Shown piece by piece: positions 21,741-32,572 of a stretch of DNA of 64,000 nt (position 1 is its first letter; the number at the start of each line of letters is the position of its first letter). The position numbers and the translations under genes are program-made. Location: contig NC_067207.1 in the NCBI RefSeq assembly GCF_026262505.1, positions 13,112,082-13,176,081 on the forward strand, given 5' to 3'. The notes beneath the pieces are model-generated. The model searched no databases and had not been told where the DNA came from. It saw only the letters and a program-made list of their open reading frames with translations. This DNA comes from Trichomonas vaginalis G3 (taxonomy: Eukaryota; Parabasalia; Trichomonadida; Trichomonadidae).

Positions 21741-23284
21741 TGCATTCAAGAATCCTATTATTATTCTTTCTTTCAATCTTTTATATTTACTCTTTAAATT
21801 CTAATATAATATAAATTCTTCATTTCCTTTGTTTAAACTTTTTTCATTTTAATACCATTTTATCAGATAGTAATTTTTGTTTTTCTCTGACCAAAAATCT
21901 TCTCAATTTAACTCCACCTTCACAAAAATTCATTGAGTTCTCTCAAAATTCTTGTATTTTTGGTATACTTAAAGTATCATCTTCAAATATTTTTTTGGAG
22001 AAAATTGACTTTGCATAATATCGTAATACTTTTTAAGGCAGATAGATTTACCGTAAGTTGAAGAACTTTTAATTTGAACAGAAATTATTCAACAAATATT
22101 CTTTTTATTTGATCAATAAATTGTAATATCATTATACTATATATTAATATGAATTTTTATAGAAAAGCTTTATTTTTTTCTCAATTTTTAATTTCATTTC
22201 AGTCTCTAAACTTTCTTACTATGTAAAAACGTATTATTATAGTAATAAAATAAAATATATGTTTATTCGATCTCGTATTTCAAAAAAATAAAATTACTTA
22301 TATAAAAAGATTCTCTTTAGTCAACTTTCTTTTTGAATCTCTAATAAGTTTTTACTGTTGCTTCTATATATTAAGTATTGATTCTTGTAGTAAAGAAAAT
22401 CCGGAACGTTTATTTATTAGAATACTCGAACTTTGACTTACATATTACTAATTGTAATTATTTTCAAGAGCTATTTCTATTACTCCTACTTGTTCGGCTT
22501 AAAATCTGCTATATTGTTAAGATAAACTAAGTCTAAATTTTGAACCATTTTTTGAAGTTTAAAGTGTAATACATATCGATTTTTTATCCGAATTTAAGAA
22601 TTGCTTCAAAGTTTTAGCGTGAAATCGTGCATTTTTTCTAATGAAATTGTTATTATAAGATAAGCAATCTGAGTTTTTTTGAATAATATGTCACTACACA
22701 TGATAGAGCGTTACGTGCTGAAAAGTTACGCTTCGTTCTGAAAGTGGTAATGAAGTTTTATTAGAATTCATCAAAAAAACGTATGAAAATAATCGTATGT
22801 CAAAATGTGAGCACTTCTCAAAATTTGCTCACATTTTGACTATTTTTGTGAGATCTTCCTCACAATTTTTTGACAAACGTACAAAAAAGTGCCAAAATGT
22901 GAGCAAATGTGAGCAATTTTTATATCTCATTTTTTTGAAACTTACATAAGCGATGAAATACTTTTTTTAAGTAATCGTTTATTATATATAAATATATCTT
23001 AATAAATTTAATTCCTTAAGGTAGAGCGTGTTCAAATTTAAAATCTCATACAATATTTTCTTAATGGCGTATTTTTCTGAGGTCGCCCAAATAAAGGCGA
23101 ATTCAAAATTGAGAACTCCAAGGCGTATGGCGAGTATTCAAAAAGTACGCCACTTACAAAATATTGAATGTGGATTATCAATTTTTTGGCGTGTTCAATT
23201 TCAAATTTTGATATTTATGTTTATTTTATTCAGTATAATGCTAAGAATTAAAATATAAAATTCATAGAATTTTTTCTTTGAAAA

Positions 23285-24305
23285 TATTTTACATTTTTAT
23301 TAGACCACTCCTAGACTAGTCATCAGGTTATCCTCAGATCATCCTCAGACTACTCCTTATCAGATTACTCATCATCCTCAGACTACTCCTTAGACCCCTC
23401 CTCATCAGACTACTCCTCAGATCTTCCTCATAAGACTCCTCCTCAGATCTTCCTCCTGAGACTACTCTTCAGACTACTCCTTAGAGTCCTCCTCATCAGA
23501 CTAGTCCTGAGACTAGTCCTCAGACTACTCCTGAAACTACTCCTCAGATTATCCGCAGACTCCTCCTCAGATTATCCTCAAACTACTCCTCAGTCTAATC
23601 CTCAGACTCCTCCTCAGATTCTGCTCAGATTATCCTCAAACTCCTCAGATTATGCTCAGATTATCCTCAAACTCCTCAGATTATCCTCAGACTACTCCTC
23701 AGATTATCCTCAAACTCCTCAGATTATGCTCAGATTATCCTCAAACTCCTCAGATTATCCTCAGACTACTCCTCAGATTATCCTCAAACTACTCCTCAAA
23801 CTCCTCAGATTATCCTCAGACTACTCCTCAAACTCCTCAGTCTAATCCTCAGACTCCTCCTCAGATTATCCTCAAACTCCTCAGATTATCCTCAAACTCC
23901 TCAGACTACTCCTCGGTCTAATCCTCAGACTCCTCCTCAGATTATCCTCAAACTCCTCAGATTATCCTCAAACTCCTCAGATTATCCTCAGACTCCCCCT
24001 CAGATTATCCCCAAACTCCTCAGACTACTCCTCGGTCTAATCCTCAGACTCCTCCTCAGATTATCCTCAAACTCCTCAGACTACTCCTCAAACTCCTCAG
24101 ACAACTCCTGAAACTACTCCTCAGACAACTCCTCAGATTATCCTCAAACTCCTCAGATTATCCTCAAACTCCTCAGACTACTCCTCAAACTCCTCAGACT
24201 ACTCCTCAAACTCCTCAGATTATCATCAAACTCCTCAAACTACTCCTCGGTCTAATCCTCAGACTCCTCCTCAGATTATCCTCAGATTATCCTCAGATTA
24301 TCACT
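23285..24305. repeat. One-kilobase minisatellite (CTCCTCAGATTATCCTCAAA units)
   Basis: About 1 kb of diverged 10/20-bp units built on CTCCTCAGA and TTATCCTCAAA, all on one strand (pyrimidine-rich on plus). Units are more homogeneous in the centre and right than at the left edge, as expected for an array that grew from one side. It lies inside element D and gives a spurious 89-codon open frame. Confidence 0.9.
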
Positions 24306-24399
24306 TTACATATATATATCGATAACTAAATAATTACTTATTATACTTTCTTTATTTTTTTTAATTTTAAAATAATATTAATATATCTTTCTACGTTTA

Positions 24400-24555
24400 A
24401 TGATGAAAAGAGAAAGAGGAGTAAAAAGAGGAAAGAGAAAAGAAAGAGAGAGAGAGAAAAAAAAAAGAGAAAGAAAGAAAAAAAAGGACGGCTATAATTT
24501 TGTATTGTTTTGTTATTCGGCCGAATGGCGGCTACTTCGTACCCGCCATTCGGCC
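24400..24555. repeat. Polypurine tract followed by a GC-rich hairpin
   Basis: About 80 bases of almost pure purine, then GGCCGAATGGCGG (from 24519) pairing with CCGCCATTCGGCC (to 24555). Close to the right end of D. A comparable polypurine tract plus hairpin lies just outside D on the left (18570-18714). Confidence 0.65.
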
Positions 24556-25163
24556 CCAAAAATGGCGTATTATTCTATTTTTAAACGGTCATGGCGTAAA
24601 ACCGTCGCATCCCTATTCATATTATGTTTTTCAAACATTTAATCATCAAAAACACAATTGCTAATATTCATTCTTTCTATTTTACTATTCGAATTGTACG
24701 ATTTATTCTTTTTTTGCTAATTTATTAAATATATCGAATCAGCGGAGGAGCGCTGTTGCAAAATGATCTATGATGTGTAGCGGTGTTTTGATAAAAAGAG
24801 GTCGGTCAACGTTTTTGAGTTTTTTCGACCTCATTATTTTTCTGATTTATCTGTTGCATTATATCAAAGGTACAATAATGCATGATATATCACTATTTTT
24901 ATCTAAAAATTCCAAAGTATGTCTGTAAAAAATTTCTCCATAAAAAATTTTTCCAATCGAAAAAAAAATCGAAAATTTTTGAAACTTTTATAGAACAGTT
25001 TATTGACCGAAATTTCATTCTCATTCCATACTTCTCATTATGCTAAAACATAATCTGAAACAAGCATGTTTAAAAAAATCATAGATAACGAGATATTTGA
25101 TACATAATATCAATAAATTTTGAATACCCTCTCAAAAATTGAATGGACGTCGGTCAACCCTTA

Positions 25164-25362
25164 AAATTCAAAAATCCCTTAATTCCTGAGGATTTTGGAA
25201 AAAAGATTTTACATGAACATGTGTATATTATATGAAGTATATTGATAAGGTAAAAATCAAATTTTATTGCATATTCATCGAGAAAATAAACTAACGAATC
25301 CCTCAAAATTGAGAGGGTAATCCTCCTCCTCTCAAATAAACGTACATACGGGTGCACCCTTA
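25164..25362. repeat. Remnant end of a related hAT-type element, with right copy of the 37-bp repeat
   Basis: No gene. The second copy of the 37-bp repeat is at 25318-25354 and is followed by CACCCTTA (to 25362); read from outside this end is TAAGGGTG, similar to the tip of element G. The segment TTGAGAGGG near 25309 also recalls the left inner end of G. Ankyrin coding begins immediately afterwards, so this is probably the right boundary of an older insertion. Confidence 0.5.
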
Positions 25363-26342
25363 AAGTATCTAATGATTTTGACTCTATTTATAATTTCCTT
25401 GAAGAACTTTCTGCTGAAGGCAATCGAGAAATGATGTCAAAATCATATCAAGAAGGACTTTGTGAAAGGAAATCAAAGTTTGATAAAAATGTACTTCAAA
25501 TGGCATGTGAAAAAGGAAATGTCAAGCTTGTAAAATCACTTATCGAAAGTGGATGTAATAAAGAATCAATGGACACAGATGGATTGACTCCACTCATTTA
25601 TGCATCAAGAGATGGTCATCTTGAAGTTGTTCAATATCTTATTTCTATTGGAGCTAATAAAGAAGCAAAGCAAAAAGATGGATGGAGTTCACTCATTTAT
25701 GCATCACAACTTGGTCATCTTGAAGTTGTTAAATGTCTTATCGCTTCTGGAGCTAATAAAGAAACAAAGAATAAATATGGAAAGACTCCACTAAATTATG
25801 CATCAGAAAATGGTCAACTTGAAGTTGTTAAATATCTTGTATCAGTTGGAGCTAATAAAGAATCAAAGGCTAATAATGGATGGACTCCACTCATTGATGC
25901 ATCATGGAATAATAAACTTGAAATTGTCAAATATCTTATCTCTATTGGAGCTGATAAAGAAGCAAAGGATAAAGATGGAATGACTGCACTCATGATTGCA
26001 TCAAGAGATGGCAGACACGAAGTTGTTAAATATCTTATCTCAGTTGGAGCTAATAAAGAAACAAAGAGTAATAATGAAGAAACCGCACTCATGATTGCAT
26101 CAAGATTAGGTCGACTTGAAGTTGTTATATATCTAATCTCTGCAGGAGCTTATAAAGAAGCAAAGGATAAATATGGATTTACCCCACTCATTTTGGCATC
26201 AAGTAATGGTAAACTTGAAGTTGTTAAATATCTTATCTCAATTGGTGCTGATATAAAAGCAAAGACTAAAAATGGAAAAACCGCGCTTTCACTTTCAAAT
26301 GGCCAAACAAAGGATTATCTATTGTCTATTGGAGCCAAGTAA
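25363..26342 (+). pseudogene. Ankyrin-repeat protein, 5'-truncated by transposon insertion
   Basis: The frame is open from 25363 and encodes SNDFDSIYNFLEELS, the usual N-terminal region of the trichomonad ankyrin family, before the first Met at 25431. Nine ankyrin repeats follow (residues about 25-303 of the 303-aa Met-started form), most reading LEVVKYLISxGANKEAK, ending YLLSIGAK. Codons upstream of SNDF are missing and replaced by the transposon end at 25362, so the original start and promoter are lost. The remainder is intact, and translation from the Met at 25431 would still give a full ankyrin solenoid. Ankyrin proteins bind other proteins; no partner can be inferred. Confidence 0.8.
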
Positions 26343-27017
26343 TCAATTAATTATTTAAAGCTATGGCAATGTTACTTGCACCATAAATTTTCTAAATGGA
26401 TGACAGAAAGTGAAATGAAAGCTGCTATAAAATCATATACTTTTAATTTTTTTAATCCTTTTTTAAAATTTAAATTGTACACATCCATATGGATGACTGT
26501 TCGCAAGAAATAACTAATCTTGGGTTTTAAGTTTGGAATCATGCTCGTGCATGTGTTATAAACTTTAGAAAAGGATTTTATACCATTTTATTTTAATCAA
26601 TAGTGAAAATATGGAATTTATGAATTCATACATAATTAAATGCTAATAAATAAGCAAACAATTTAAAAGTAATCGTTATATTTCTCTAAATGCATACAAA
26701 AATATGATATGCTTGTATTTTTTACAAAACTGAGAAAAATTATATAATAAAGCAATACAACTATAAATACATACTTTCATATAGACTTTCGTCTGCATTT
26801 ATCGATGTTTATATGATAATTATTACTAATTATTAAATTTTTACTTTAGGAACAACAATTTTAATACTTTAATTGTGATATTTTGCAACACAACGAATTC
26901 CCAATTTAATCTGCAGCTGTCGAGAGGAGTTCTATAGTTTTTGAGAGATTTTTTTACAACTGTGAAAAAATTGAATAGATAAAAAGGAGCTTTAGTCAAT
27001 TTTTTGTGACCATTTAC
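26343..27017. other. Intergenic, nothing recognised
   Basis: AT-rich spacer between two plus-strand ankyrin-family genes. I see no gene, repeat or RNA in it. Confidence 0.6.
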
Positions 27018-28854
27018 ATGGATTTTGATAAATTATGCGCTAAATACGCAGATCTTATCGAAATTGAGGAAATGATCTTTGATATAGGTGAATGCGATAT
27101 TGCAAAACTTTTTAACAAAGTTAAAACTGCAATGAAAAAATATAATATTCACCCAAACTACTACCAGAAGATGATCGATCATGCCAGCATCAATTATCCA
27201 CAATACTTATATCAATATTGGACGCTATTTCAACTAATTCGTTATGAATTTGATTACTTAATTTCATGTATCAATCTTGAATCGGATTTAAAGAAAGCTT
27301 ATTACAGAGAATATGGCCTTATCAAGAAATATCAAAGCGATGAGTTACCAATTCCATCATTTTCCGAATGTTTCTCTCATTATCCTAAATCCGGTATAAT
27401 TCATTCAATCATGGAAGACAAAAGCAAAACCATCAAGAAATTCATCGAGAAAAACGCCGCCGAAGAAGAAGACTAGGATGAATGGGAAGATTACAAACTC
27501 ATCGACTGGTCTGCAAGATTTGGCTCCGAAAAATGCTTCAAAGAGTTTTCCAAAGTCTGCGAACCAACTACAGAAACGTTAAATTTCGCCATTCTCGGTA
27601 GAAACGCGAAAATTTATCGTGAATTGATGGGCCATTTCGAGGCATCAACTCTTGAGAACATCATCGTTTCGCACAACTTCCAGCTATTCCTCGACATCCA
27701 AAAAGACTACGAACTCGATTTAAACGGATTAATTCCATTTATTGCTAGAAACTACAATTTGAAGATGTTTCTCTACTCGTTATGCCATGCCAAGTCTAAG
27801 ACCAACGCTTTCATTTACTACGGATACATCCAAGTTCCAGAAATTTATGAATATTTCTGCCAACAGCAAAAACCAACAAATCGTGAGCTTCTTGAGCAAG
27901 CAGAGCAATCAGACAATGTTTCTCTTATCAAAATCCTTCTAGATCATGGAATGGAGTTCGATCCCTCAGATTTATCATTTGACGGACATATTTTAAAGAA
28001 TTTGATTTTGCCAGACTCATTTGAAGTCTATAAATATGTCTTCAACCATTTTGATAAGAAGGATCTTCCTGTTCATTTCATTTGACTGCGCAATGAGCGG
28101 ATCTATGAAGATTGCCACTTATCTACTTAAAGAACATCATATAGATGTAAATTACATAAATGACAAAGAAGAAACGGCGATGAATTTGGCAGCAAGAACA
28201 AGTAGTTATTGGTTTATTAATTTTCTTTTGGAAAATGGTGCTGATCCGAATTTATCTGATGAATATTCTCCTTTGTCTGAAGCAGCAGGATGCGGAAATA
28301 TCCATGAAGCAAGGATATTACTTAAACATGGAGCAGATATCAATAAAAAAGACAATAATCGTGGAGAAACTCCTTTCCAACATGCAGTATCTCGCGCGGA
28401 AATTCCATTGTTGGAAATGATGATGGAATTTAATCCTGACTTGGAAACAACAGATTTTAATGGAAATACTCCTTTGATTAAATCAATAAAAGATTCGTAT
28501 TTCAAGAGAGGTGATGTTGTTTCGTATCTTGTTGATAAAGGGTGCAATGTAAATGCAAAGAATAAAGAAGGAAAAACTCCTTTGCATTTTACTTGCCAAT
28601 ATGAAATGTATGATTCTACAATGTTGTTGTTTAATAAAGGTGCAGATCCAAATGCTCAGGATAATGAATTAAATACTCCTGTTCATATTGCTATAATGAA
28701 CAAACAAAGTAAAGCTGCTGCTTTTCTTGTTAAACATGGCGGAAATCCTAATTTGCCAAATGCTAAAGGTGAAACACCAATGAGTTTGGCAAAGTCAATG
28801 AAGTTCCCCAACCTTCATAAATTCTTCCTTCAATACGGAGGAAAAGATGAATAA
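27018..28854 (+). pseudogene. DUF3447/ankyrin-repeat protein with one stop and one frameshift
   Basis: A host ankyrin-family gene. From the ATG at 27018 it opens with the family N terminus (KYADLIEIEEMIFDIG), then a helical DUF3447-like region, then about seven ankyrin repeats (TAMNLAARTSSYWF to SLAKSMKFPNLHKFF). Two lesions break it: an in-frame TAG at 27474-27476 after an EEED run, with the same frame open on both sides, and a frameshift near 28076-28085 where CATTTCATTTGAC looks like a 4-base tandem duplication (CATTTTGAC would keep frame). Everything else is in good order, so the decay is recent, or the changes are sequence errors. The C-terminal repeats run to 28854. Confidence 0.8.
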
Positions 28855-29372
28855 AAAAAAAGTATATATTATCTTCAAATTTTTTATACAAGGGCTGTTG
28901 AACCCAAAAAGTTTTGATATAAAAAAAATAACTTTTTACATCGTCCTGCGGAGGCGACCTATGTTTCGGTCGGCCACGATATATACAATATAAATTAAGC
29001 ACCCACTCTTCCCTGTATAAAATTTTTCATCATTTTCCCACTTAACTTAATTAATGTATTTAGGTGTACAAACTTCGAGAAGAAATGTAAAATTTCTTGT
29101 TGATTTTAATCAAAAGTTCTAATAATAAGATAATAAGATCTTAAAACATTGTTGTTTTTACTGAATTGTGGAAAAATAAGTGCTATGCAAGGAATTATTA
29201 AATATTTAACAATTTTTTTCAATTTATTTCCAATTGAAGCAAATGGACTGAAATATTGTTGAATAAATTTGAATAGAATACTATTCATTTCGGGTGATTT
29301 CATTAAACTTTAAAAATTCTTCAACAATCTGTTCCTCAAACCCTTACTGACTTAATAGAAATCGAAGATTTC
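28855..29372. other. Intergenic, with a few in-frame codons of the next gene
   Basis: No independent gene. Bases 29307-29372 are in frame with the next ORF and encode LTDLIEIEDF, matching the N-terminal family motif DLIEIEE of the gene at 27018. A short GC-rich patch at 28940-28975 stands out but is not identified. Confidence 0.5.
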
Positions 29373-30386
29373 ATGTGGAATATAAACAATTCCAACATTG
29401 AAGACGTTTTCATAAAGGTAAAACAATTCATTCAAGATCACAAAGATTATAATTATATCATCAAGTCTCTGAAACGTATACTAACTAGAAGACTCCCTAG
29501 TATTGATGCTATTATCAAATTGGCTAGATTATCAGAAACTATTGATCCAAAATTTTCAAGAATTATAGATGATTTTACGAATTTACCTCCAGATATAAAA
29601 TGTTTTATCAATGATGATATTGAATCATTTAGGCAATATTGCATGAAGCCAGAAAACACCAAATCATTTATTAGCAATAATTTAATTAATTGGATTCTTA
29701 AAAGCGGTGCAATCAACTGCTTTAAGTTTGCACTTTTGAATGATTACCATAAAATAGATATATTTGATTTTGCTTATTCAGTAATCGGAGGAAATCTAGA
29801 AATCATCAAGATTTGCGAGTCAAACTCCACCGAATTCGATGTTGCATATGAAAATGCTATTCAGTCTCATAGGAATGATATTGCTGACTGGATAGAAGAA
29901 AAATACTCTATACATATTAAATCCAATAATTATTTGGAAGTTTCAATAAAGTATATTAACTCAAGGGCAATATTATACTTTGTGAATGCCAATCCATCGT
30001 CTTTGATAACTTTTCCTATCAAAAAATATCTTCCAGCTCAAATTTTAAGAAATTTTAAGTTATCTCCTCCAATATCAATGGTTTTTAAACATGATTGCTT
30101 ATCACTTTTCCAATTACTATTAGAATATAATCAAAATATATTGAATATAAAGCCAAAAGATCCAAACAATCAAATAATGAAATGCATTGTTAATGATTCG
30201 ATTCATATTTTAAAGTATCTTGTAAATGAATTCGGTATTGTTATTAAAGATTCAATTCCAAAAGAATTAAATCCATTTATAGTTGCATATGGATTAGAGT
30301 CAGTTAAAGTTTTTCAGTATCTTTCGCAACAAGTAGAGATGAAAATGTTTTTAGAAGATTTTATCAAAATAAAAAAAGGCCTATAA
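29373..30386 (+). CDS. Ankyrin-family (DUF3447-like) protein, probably missing its N terminus
   Basis: A 337-aa ORF with the layout of the trichomonad ankyrin/DUF3447 family: an N-terminal helical region, then degenerate ankyrin-like helix pairs (NCFKFALLNDYHKIDIFDFA, NDSIHILKYLVNEFG, LESVKVFQYLSQ). In-frame coding upstream of the ATG (TDLIEIEDF) matches residues that lie about 10-20 in from the start of the neighbour at 27018, so the first ATG was lost and a stop now lies at 29304. Canonical C-terminal repeats are absent, so it may also be short at the 3' end. It could still be translated from 29373. Its 3' end faces the minus-strand gene at 30394 with a 7-base gap. Confidence 0.6.
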   Translation: MWNINNSNIEDVFIKVKQFIQDHKDYNYIIKSLKRILTRRLPSIDAIIKLARLSETIDPKFSRIIDDFTNLPPDIKCFINDDIESFRQYCMKPENTKSFISNNLINWILKSGAINCFKFALLNDYHKIDIFDFAYSVIGGNLEIIKICESNSTEFDVAYENAIQSHRNDIADWIEEKYSIHIKSNNYLEVSIKYINSRAILYFVNANPSSLITFPIKKYLPAQILRNFKLSPPISMVFKHDCLSLFQLLLEYNQNILNIKPKDPNNQIMKCIVNDSIHILKYLVNEFGIVIKDSIPKELNPFIVAYGLESVKVFQYLSQQVEMKMFLEDFIKIKKGL

Positions 30387-30393
30387 AATCTTA

Positions 30394-31320
30394 TCACAAA
30401 ACATCTCTTTCATTGATATTTACACCATGTGAAATAAGAATTTCAGCAGTTTCTTTGCTATTATTTATTACTGCAATATGAAGGGCAGTTCCTCCTTGTC
30501 TATTTTTTTCTTTGATATTTGCACAATGTGAAATAAGAAGCTCAGCTGTTTCATTGCTATTATTTTTTACTGCATTATCAAGAGCGGTTTTCCAATTATT
30601 ATCTTTTTCATTGATATTTGCACCAAGAGAAAGCAGATATTCGCAAAAGGATTTAAAATTAAATATCGGCGAGTAAATAAAACAATTGTTAACATCCTTA
30701 GTTTGATCCCCCCTAAAAAAGAAAAATGTAAACATGTAAGAGTTATTTCTGAGCTGAATTTCGATCTAAATAACTTGAAACAATCAACTGCTCTATGGTA
30801 ACAACATAATTCAAGCAATGAATATGCACAATTAAATGGATATAAACTGCTTAAAATTCTTTGATCTTTATTAAATCCCTCTCTTTCCGTAAAAAAGATG
30901 AATTTTTCTAGGTCATTATTCATAATTGCACTGCAAATGTCATTTTCTTTATGAATATCGAGATTTTTGAATGTAATTACATTGTTAACAGGTCTTTTTA
31001 ATTTAATTCCATATTTTTTATAAAACAGCAAGTCCGAAAGAAAATCAATATCGTAGTACTGTGTTAAATGATATTCATCATAAATGAATTTGCCAAGAGT
31101 CAAATATGAGTTTGTAAAGCGGTTATTGAACGGAATGATACCCAAAATATCTTTTACAATACGAACCGGGTGATAATTCCTTGAATCAATCAGTTCTGTT
31201 TTAATAATTTTGTAAATCGAGTTTAATTCGAGTAGGTGACAAAAGTGCATACTCTTAAACAACCGTCGGATTTCCGGGTGAAATCGTGACACACTTTCGT
31301 CTTTCGTAGGCAGTGGTGGT
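30394..31320 (-). pseudogene. Ankyrin/DUF3447 protein remnant with internal deletion
   Basis: A minus-strand host ankyrin gene in two pieces. The 5' piece carries the DUF3447-type helical region (HPEIRRLFKSM, HFCHLLELNS, SLLELCCYHRAVDCFKLF, LTCLHFSFLGG). The 3' piece carries KDVNNCFIYSPIFNFKSFCEYLLSLGANINEK and two canonical repeats ending ISHGVNINERDVL. In the family these parts are normally separated by more sequence, so the middle is deleted, and the joint near 30710-30735 changes frame. The 5' end is open upstream (to about 31320) without an ATG, so the start is also missing, and the protein stops after three repeats. Not expected to be functional. Confidence 0.7.
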
Positions 31321-31429
31321 TGTTACAAAAGGTAACTTCGAATGTAGCGTGAAATCTGCAAAAAAAATTCTGAAATTTGAATGGAGAACACAAAAATTGA
31401 ATAGTTTACGTCAATAAAAAAGAGAAAAA

Positions 31430-31505
31430 TGAAGCCAATGTGTCTCGAACCTAGGACTTAGAGCAGCAATCCCACTGTTTATCAAATTACACTACATGCA
31501 TCTCT
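31430..31505 (-). other. tRNA-like relic 1
   Basis: On the minus strand a B-box-like GGTTCGAGA lies near 31443-31451 and an A-box-like TAGTGTAATTTGATA near 31480-31494. A full cloverleaf does not fold (T-stem weak), so it is a tRNA pseudogene or a SINE-type relic rather than a working tRNA. Confidence 0.25.
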
Positions 31506-32489
31506 CACCTCAGTGAATGAGATCAACTATATGATAACTTTTTCCCCATTATATTCTTGTGGAAAAGTGACAAATAGCAACTTTGACCCTCTCTCGTTTA
31601 ATTCTTCTTCATTTTCCGTTTTTAACTGATACAACTAGGGTTGCAAATTTGGAAGCGCAGCATAAATTTGGAAGATAAAAAATTCATTTTTGGAAAAGGT
31701 GACCAAACTATTTTTTGAAAGTCCGCCATAACTTTAATGGTACTATTTCAGCGTGTACAATGAATACAAAAATTCTAAGAGTGCCACATAAAATAGTACT
31801 TTAGACTTGAGTTAATGCTACCAAGCAAATGTTAAAAAGATGACTTTAGTGTTTTGATAATCAAAGATTAAAATCATTATTGTCTAAATCAATAATCATA
31901 ACGACAGAAGTTAATGTTTTTTCATCAGTGCTTTAAATCCACTTTTAAAAGTATACCTCAAAAATCAAAATATCAAAAAAAATTGGCCGATAGGTTTGGC
32001 TTTAATTTTTGTCTGCTTTTATGATTTGATATGGATGTTATAATTTTAAAAGTTGAGCCAAATTCACCAATAGATTTTTGAGATTTGCAAATACTCAATA
32101 ATTTTCAGCGTGTTATCTTTTATTAAAAGAACTATTTGGTTTCAGTATCATATAAATTGATATTTACTTTCTATTTGAACCTTCATTTAGCTAATGATTT
32201 AATAATACAGATTTCATCTAGTCCTTATAAGAGAATTTTGAATTTGTTATAATAAAAAAACAAACAGATATAGCTTACACTTCTATAATAAAGATACCTT
32301 TTATAGAAATCAGTATGAAATGTGTTTTTTGACACGTAAAGCTCTCAATTCATTATAACATGTTTGTCGATTTTTATATATTTTTCGCTTTCATTATCTA
32401 TGATATTAAAAATTATGTCATCAGAATGTGAAATAATTAAACAAATGCCCTGCGGGAAGTATTTTATACTAGAATTTATAAAAAAAATC

Positions 32490-32572
32490 ACCGTACGTTT
32501 AGCCTACTGGTTATGTCGTGGAGTTCAAAGGCAATATGTTCAAATCAGTAAGCACCCAGTTTTTTTATTTTT
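32490..32572 (+). other. tRNA-like relic 2
   Basis: A-box-like TTTAGCCTACTGG (32498-32510) and B-box-like TGTTCAAATC (32537-32546), followed by a T run near 32561 that could stop Pol III. The stems are imperfect. Same interpretation as relic 1. Confidence 0.25.

Larger units (their letters stand above)
19049..22928. mobile_element. Element E: long-armed inverted-repeat transposon inside D
   Basis: Arms 19049-19866 and 22112-22928 (818 and 817 bp) are nearly identical inverted repeats; the one difference I saw is a one-base change in a T/A run. The tip reads GAGATATAAAAATTGCTCAC. ATTTTTTT flanks both sides (19041-19048 and 22929-22936), an 8-bp duplication, or 9 bp if the following G is counted. 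Long arms and 8-9-bp duplications fit a MULE or foldback element; no transposase is present, so it is non-autonomous. The near-perfect arms mean a young insertion or recent arm homogenisation. The loop 19867-22111 holds element F and a local duplication but no convincing gene. Confidence 0.85.
18917..24615. mobile_element. Element D: non-autonomous hAT-type element with 8-bp target duplication
   Basis: Terminal inverted repeats start TAGGGATGCG at 18917 and end CGCATCCCTA at 24615, with further matching blocks (CGCCAT, GACCG) in the first 30 bases. An exact 8-bp duplication TTCATATT flanks it (18909-18916 and 24616-24623). TAGGGATG-type ends and 8-bp duplications are classic hAT features (compare Ac, CAGGGATGAAA). 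It encodes no transposase, so it would depend on an enzyme such as that of element G. Its body has been enlarged by insertion of element E and by a large minisatellite. Confidence 0.8.
13283..25163. mobile_element. Element G: hAT transposon carrying nested insertions
   Basis: Proposed limits are an inverted pair: TAAGGGTTGACCGAC at 13283-13297 and its exact complement at 25149-25163. The pattern fits the hAT terminus (YARNG). The flanking 7-mer AAAATTC occurs just outside the left end (13275-13281) and at the right end (25163-25169), with one-base ambiguity, which fits a slightly mutated 8-bp hAT target duplication. Inside lie a hAT transposase (15633-17657) and, inserted later, element D (18917-24615). 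Without D the element would be about 6.2 kb. Transposase identity is firm; the ends are inference from one TIR pair. Confidence 0.6.

Noticed and set aside
21616-21804. 62-codon open frame in the loop of E
   Set aside because: Covers a local duplication and shows no codon bias; not a transposase piece.
23652-23921. 89-codon open frame
   Set aside because: Translation of the CTCCTCAGA minisatellite, nothing else.
24400-24642. Lys/Arg/Glu-rich 80-codon open frame
   Set aside because: Arises from a polypurine tract; composition is explained by that alone.
13283-25362. Alternative right end of G at 25362 (TAAGGGTG tip)
   Set aside because: The TIR match is weaker and the flanks agree at only 5 of 8 bases, whereas the end at 25163 has a 15-bp perfect TIR and a shared 7-mer.
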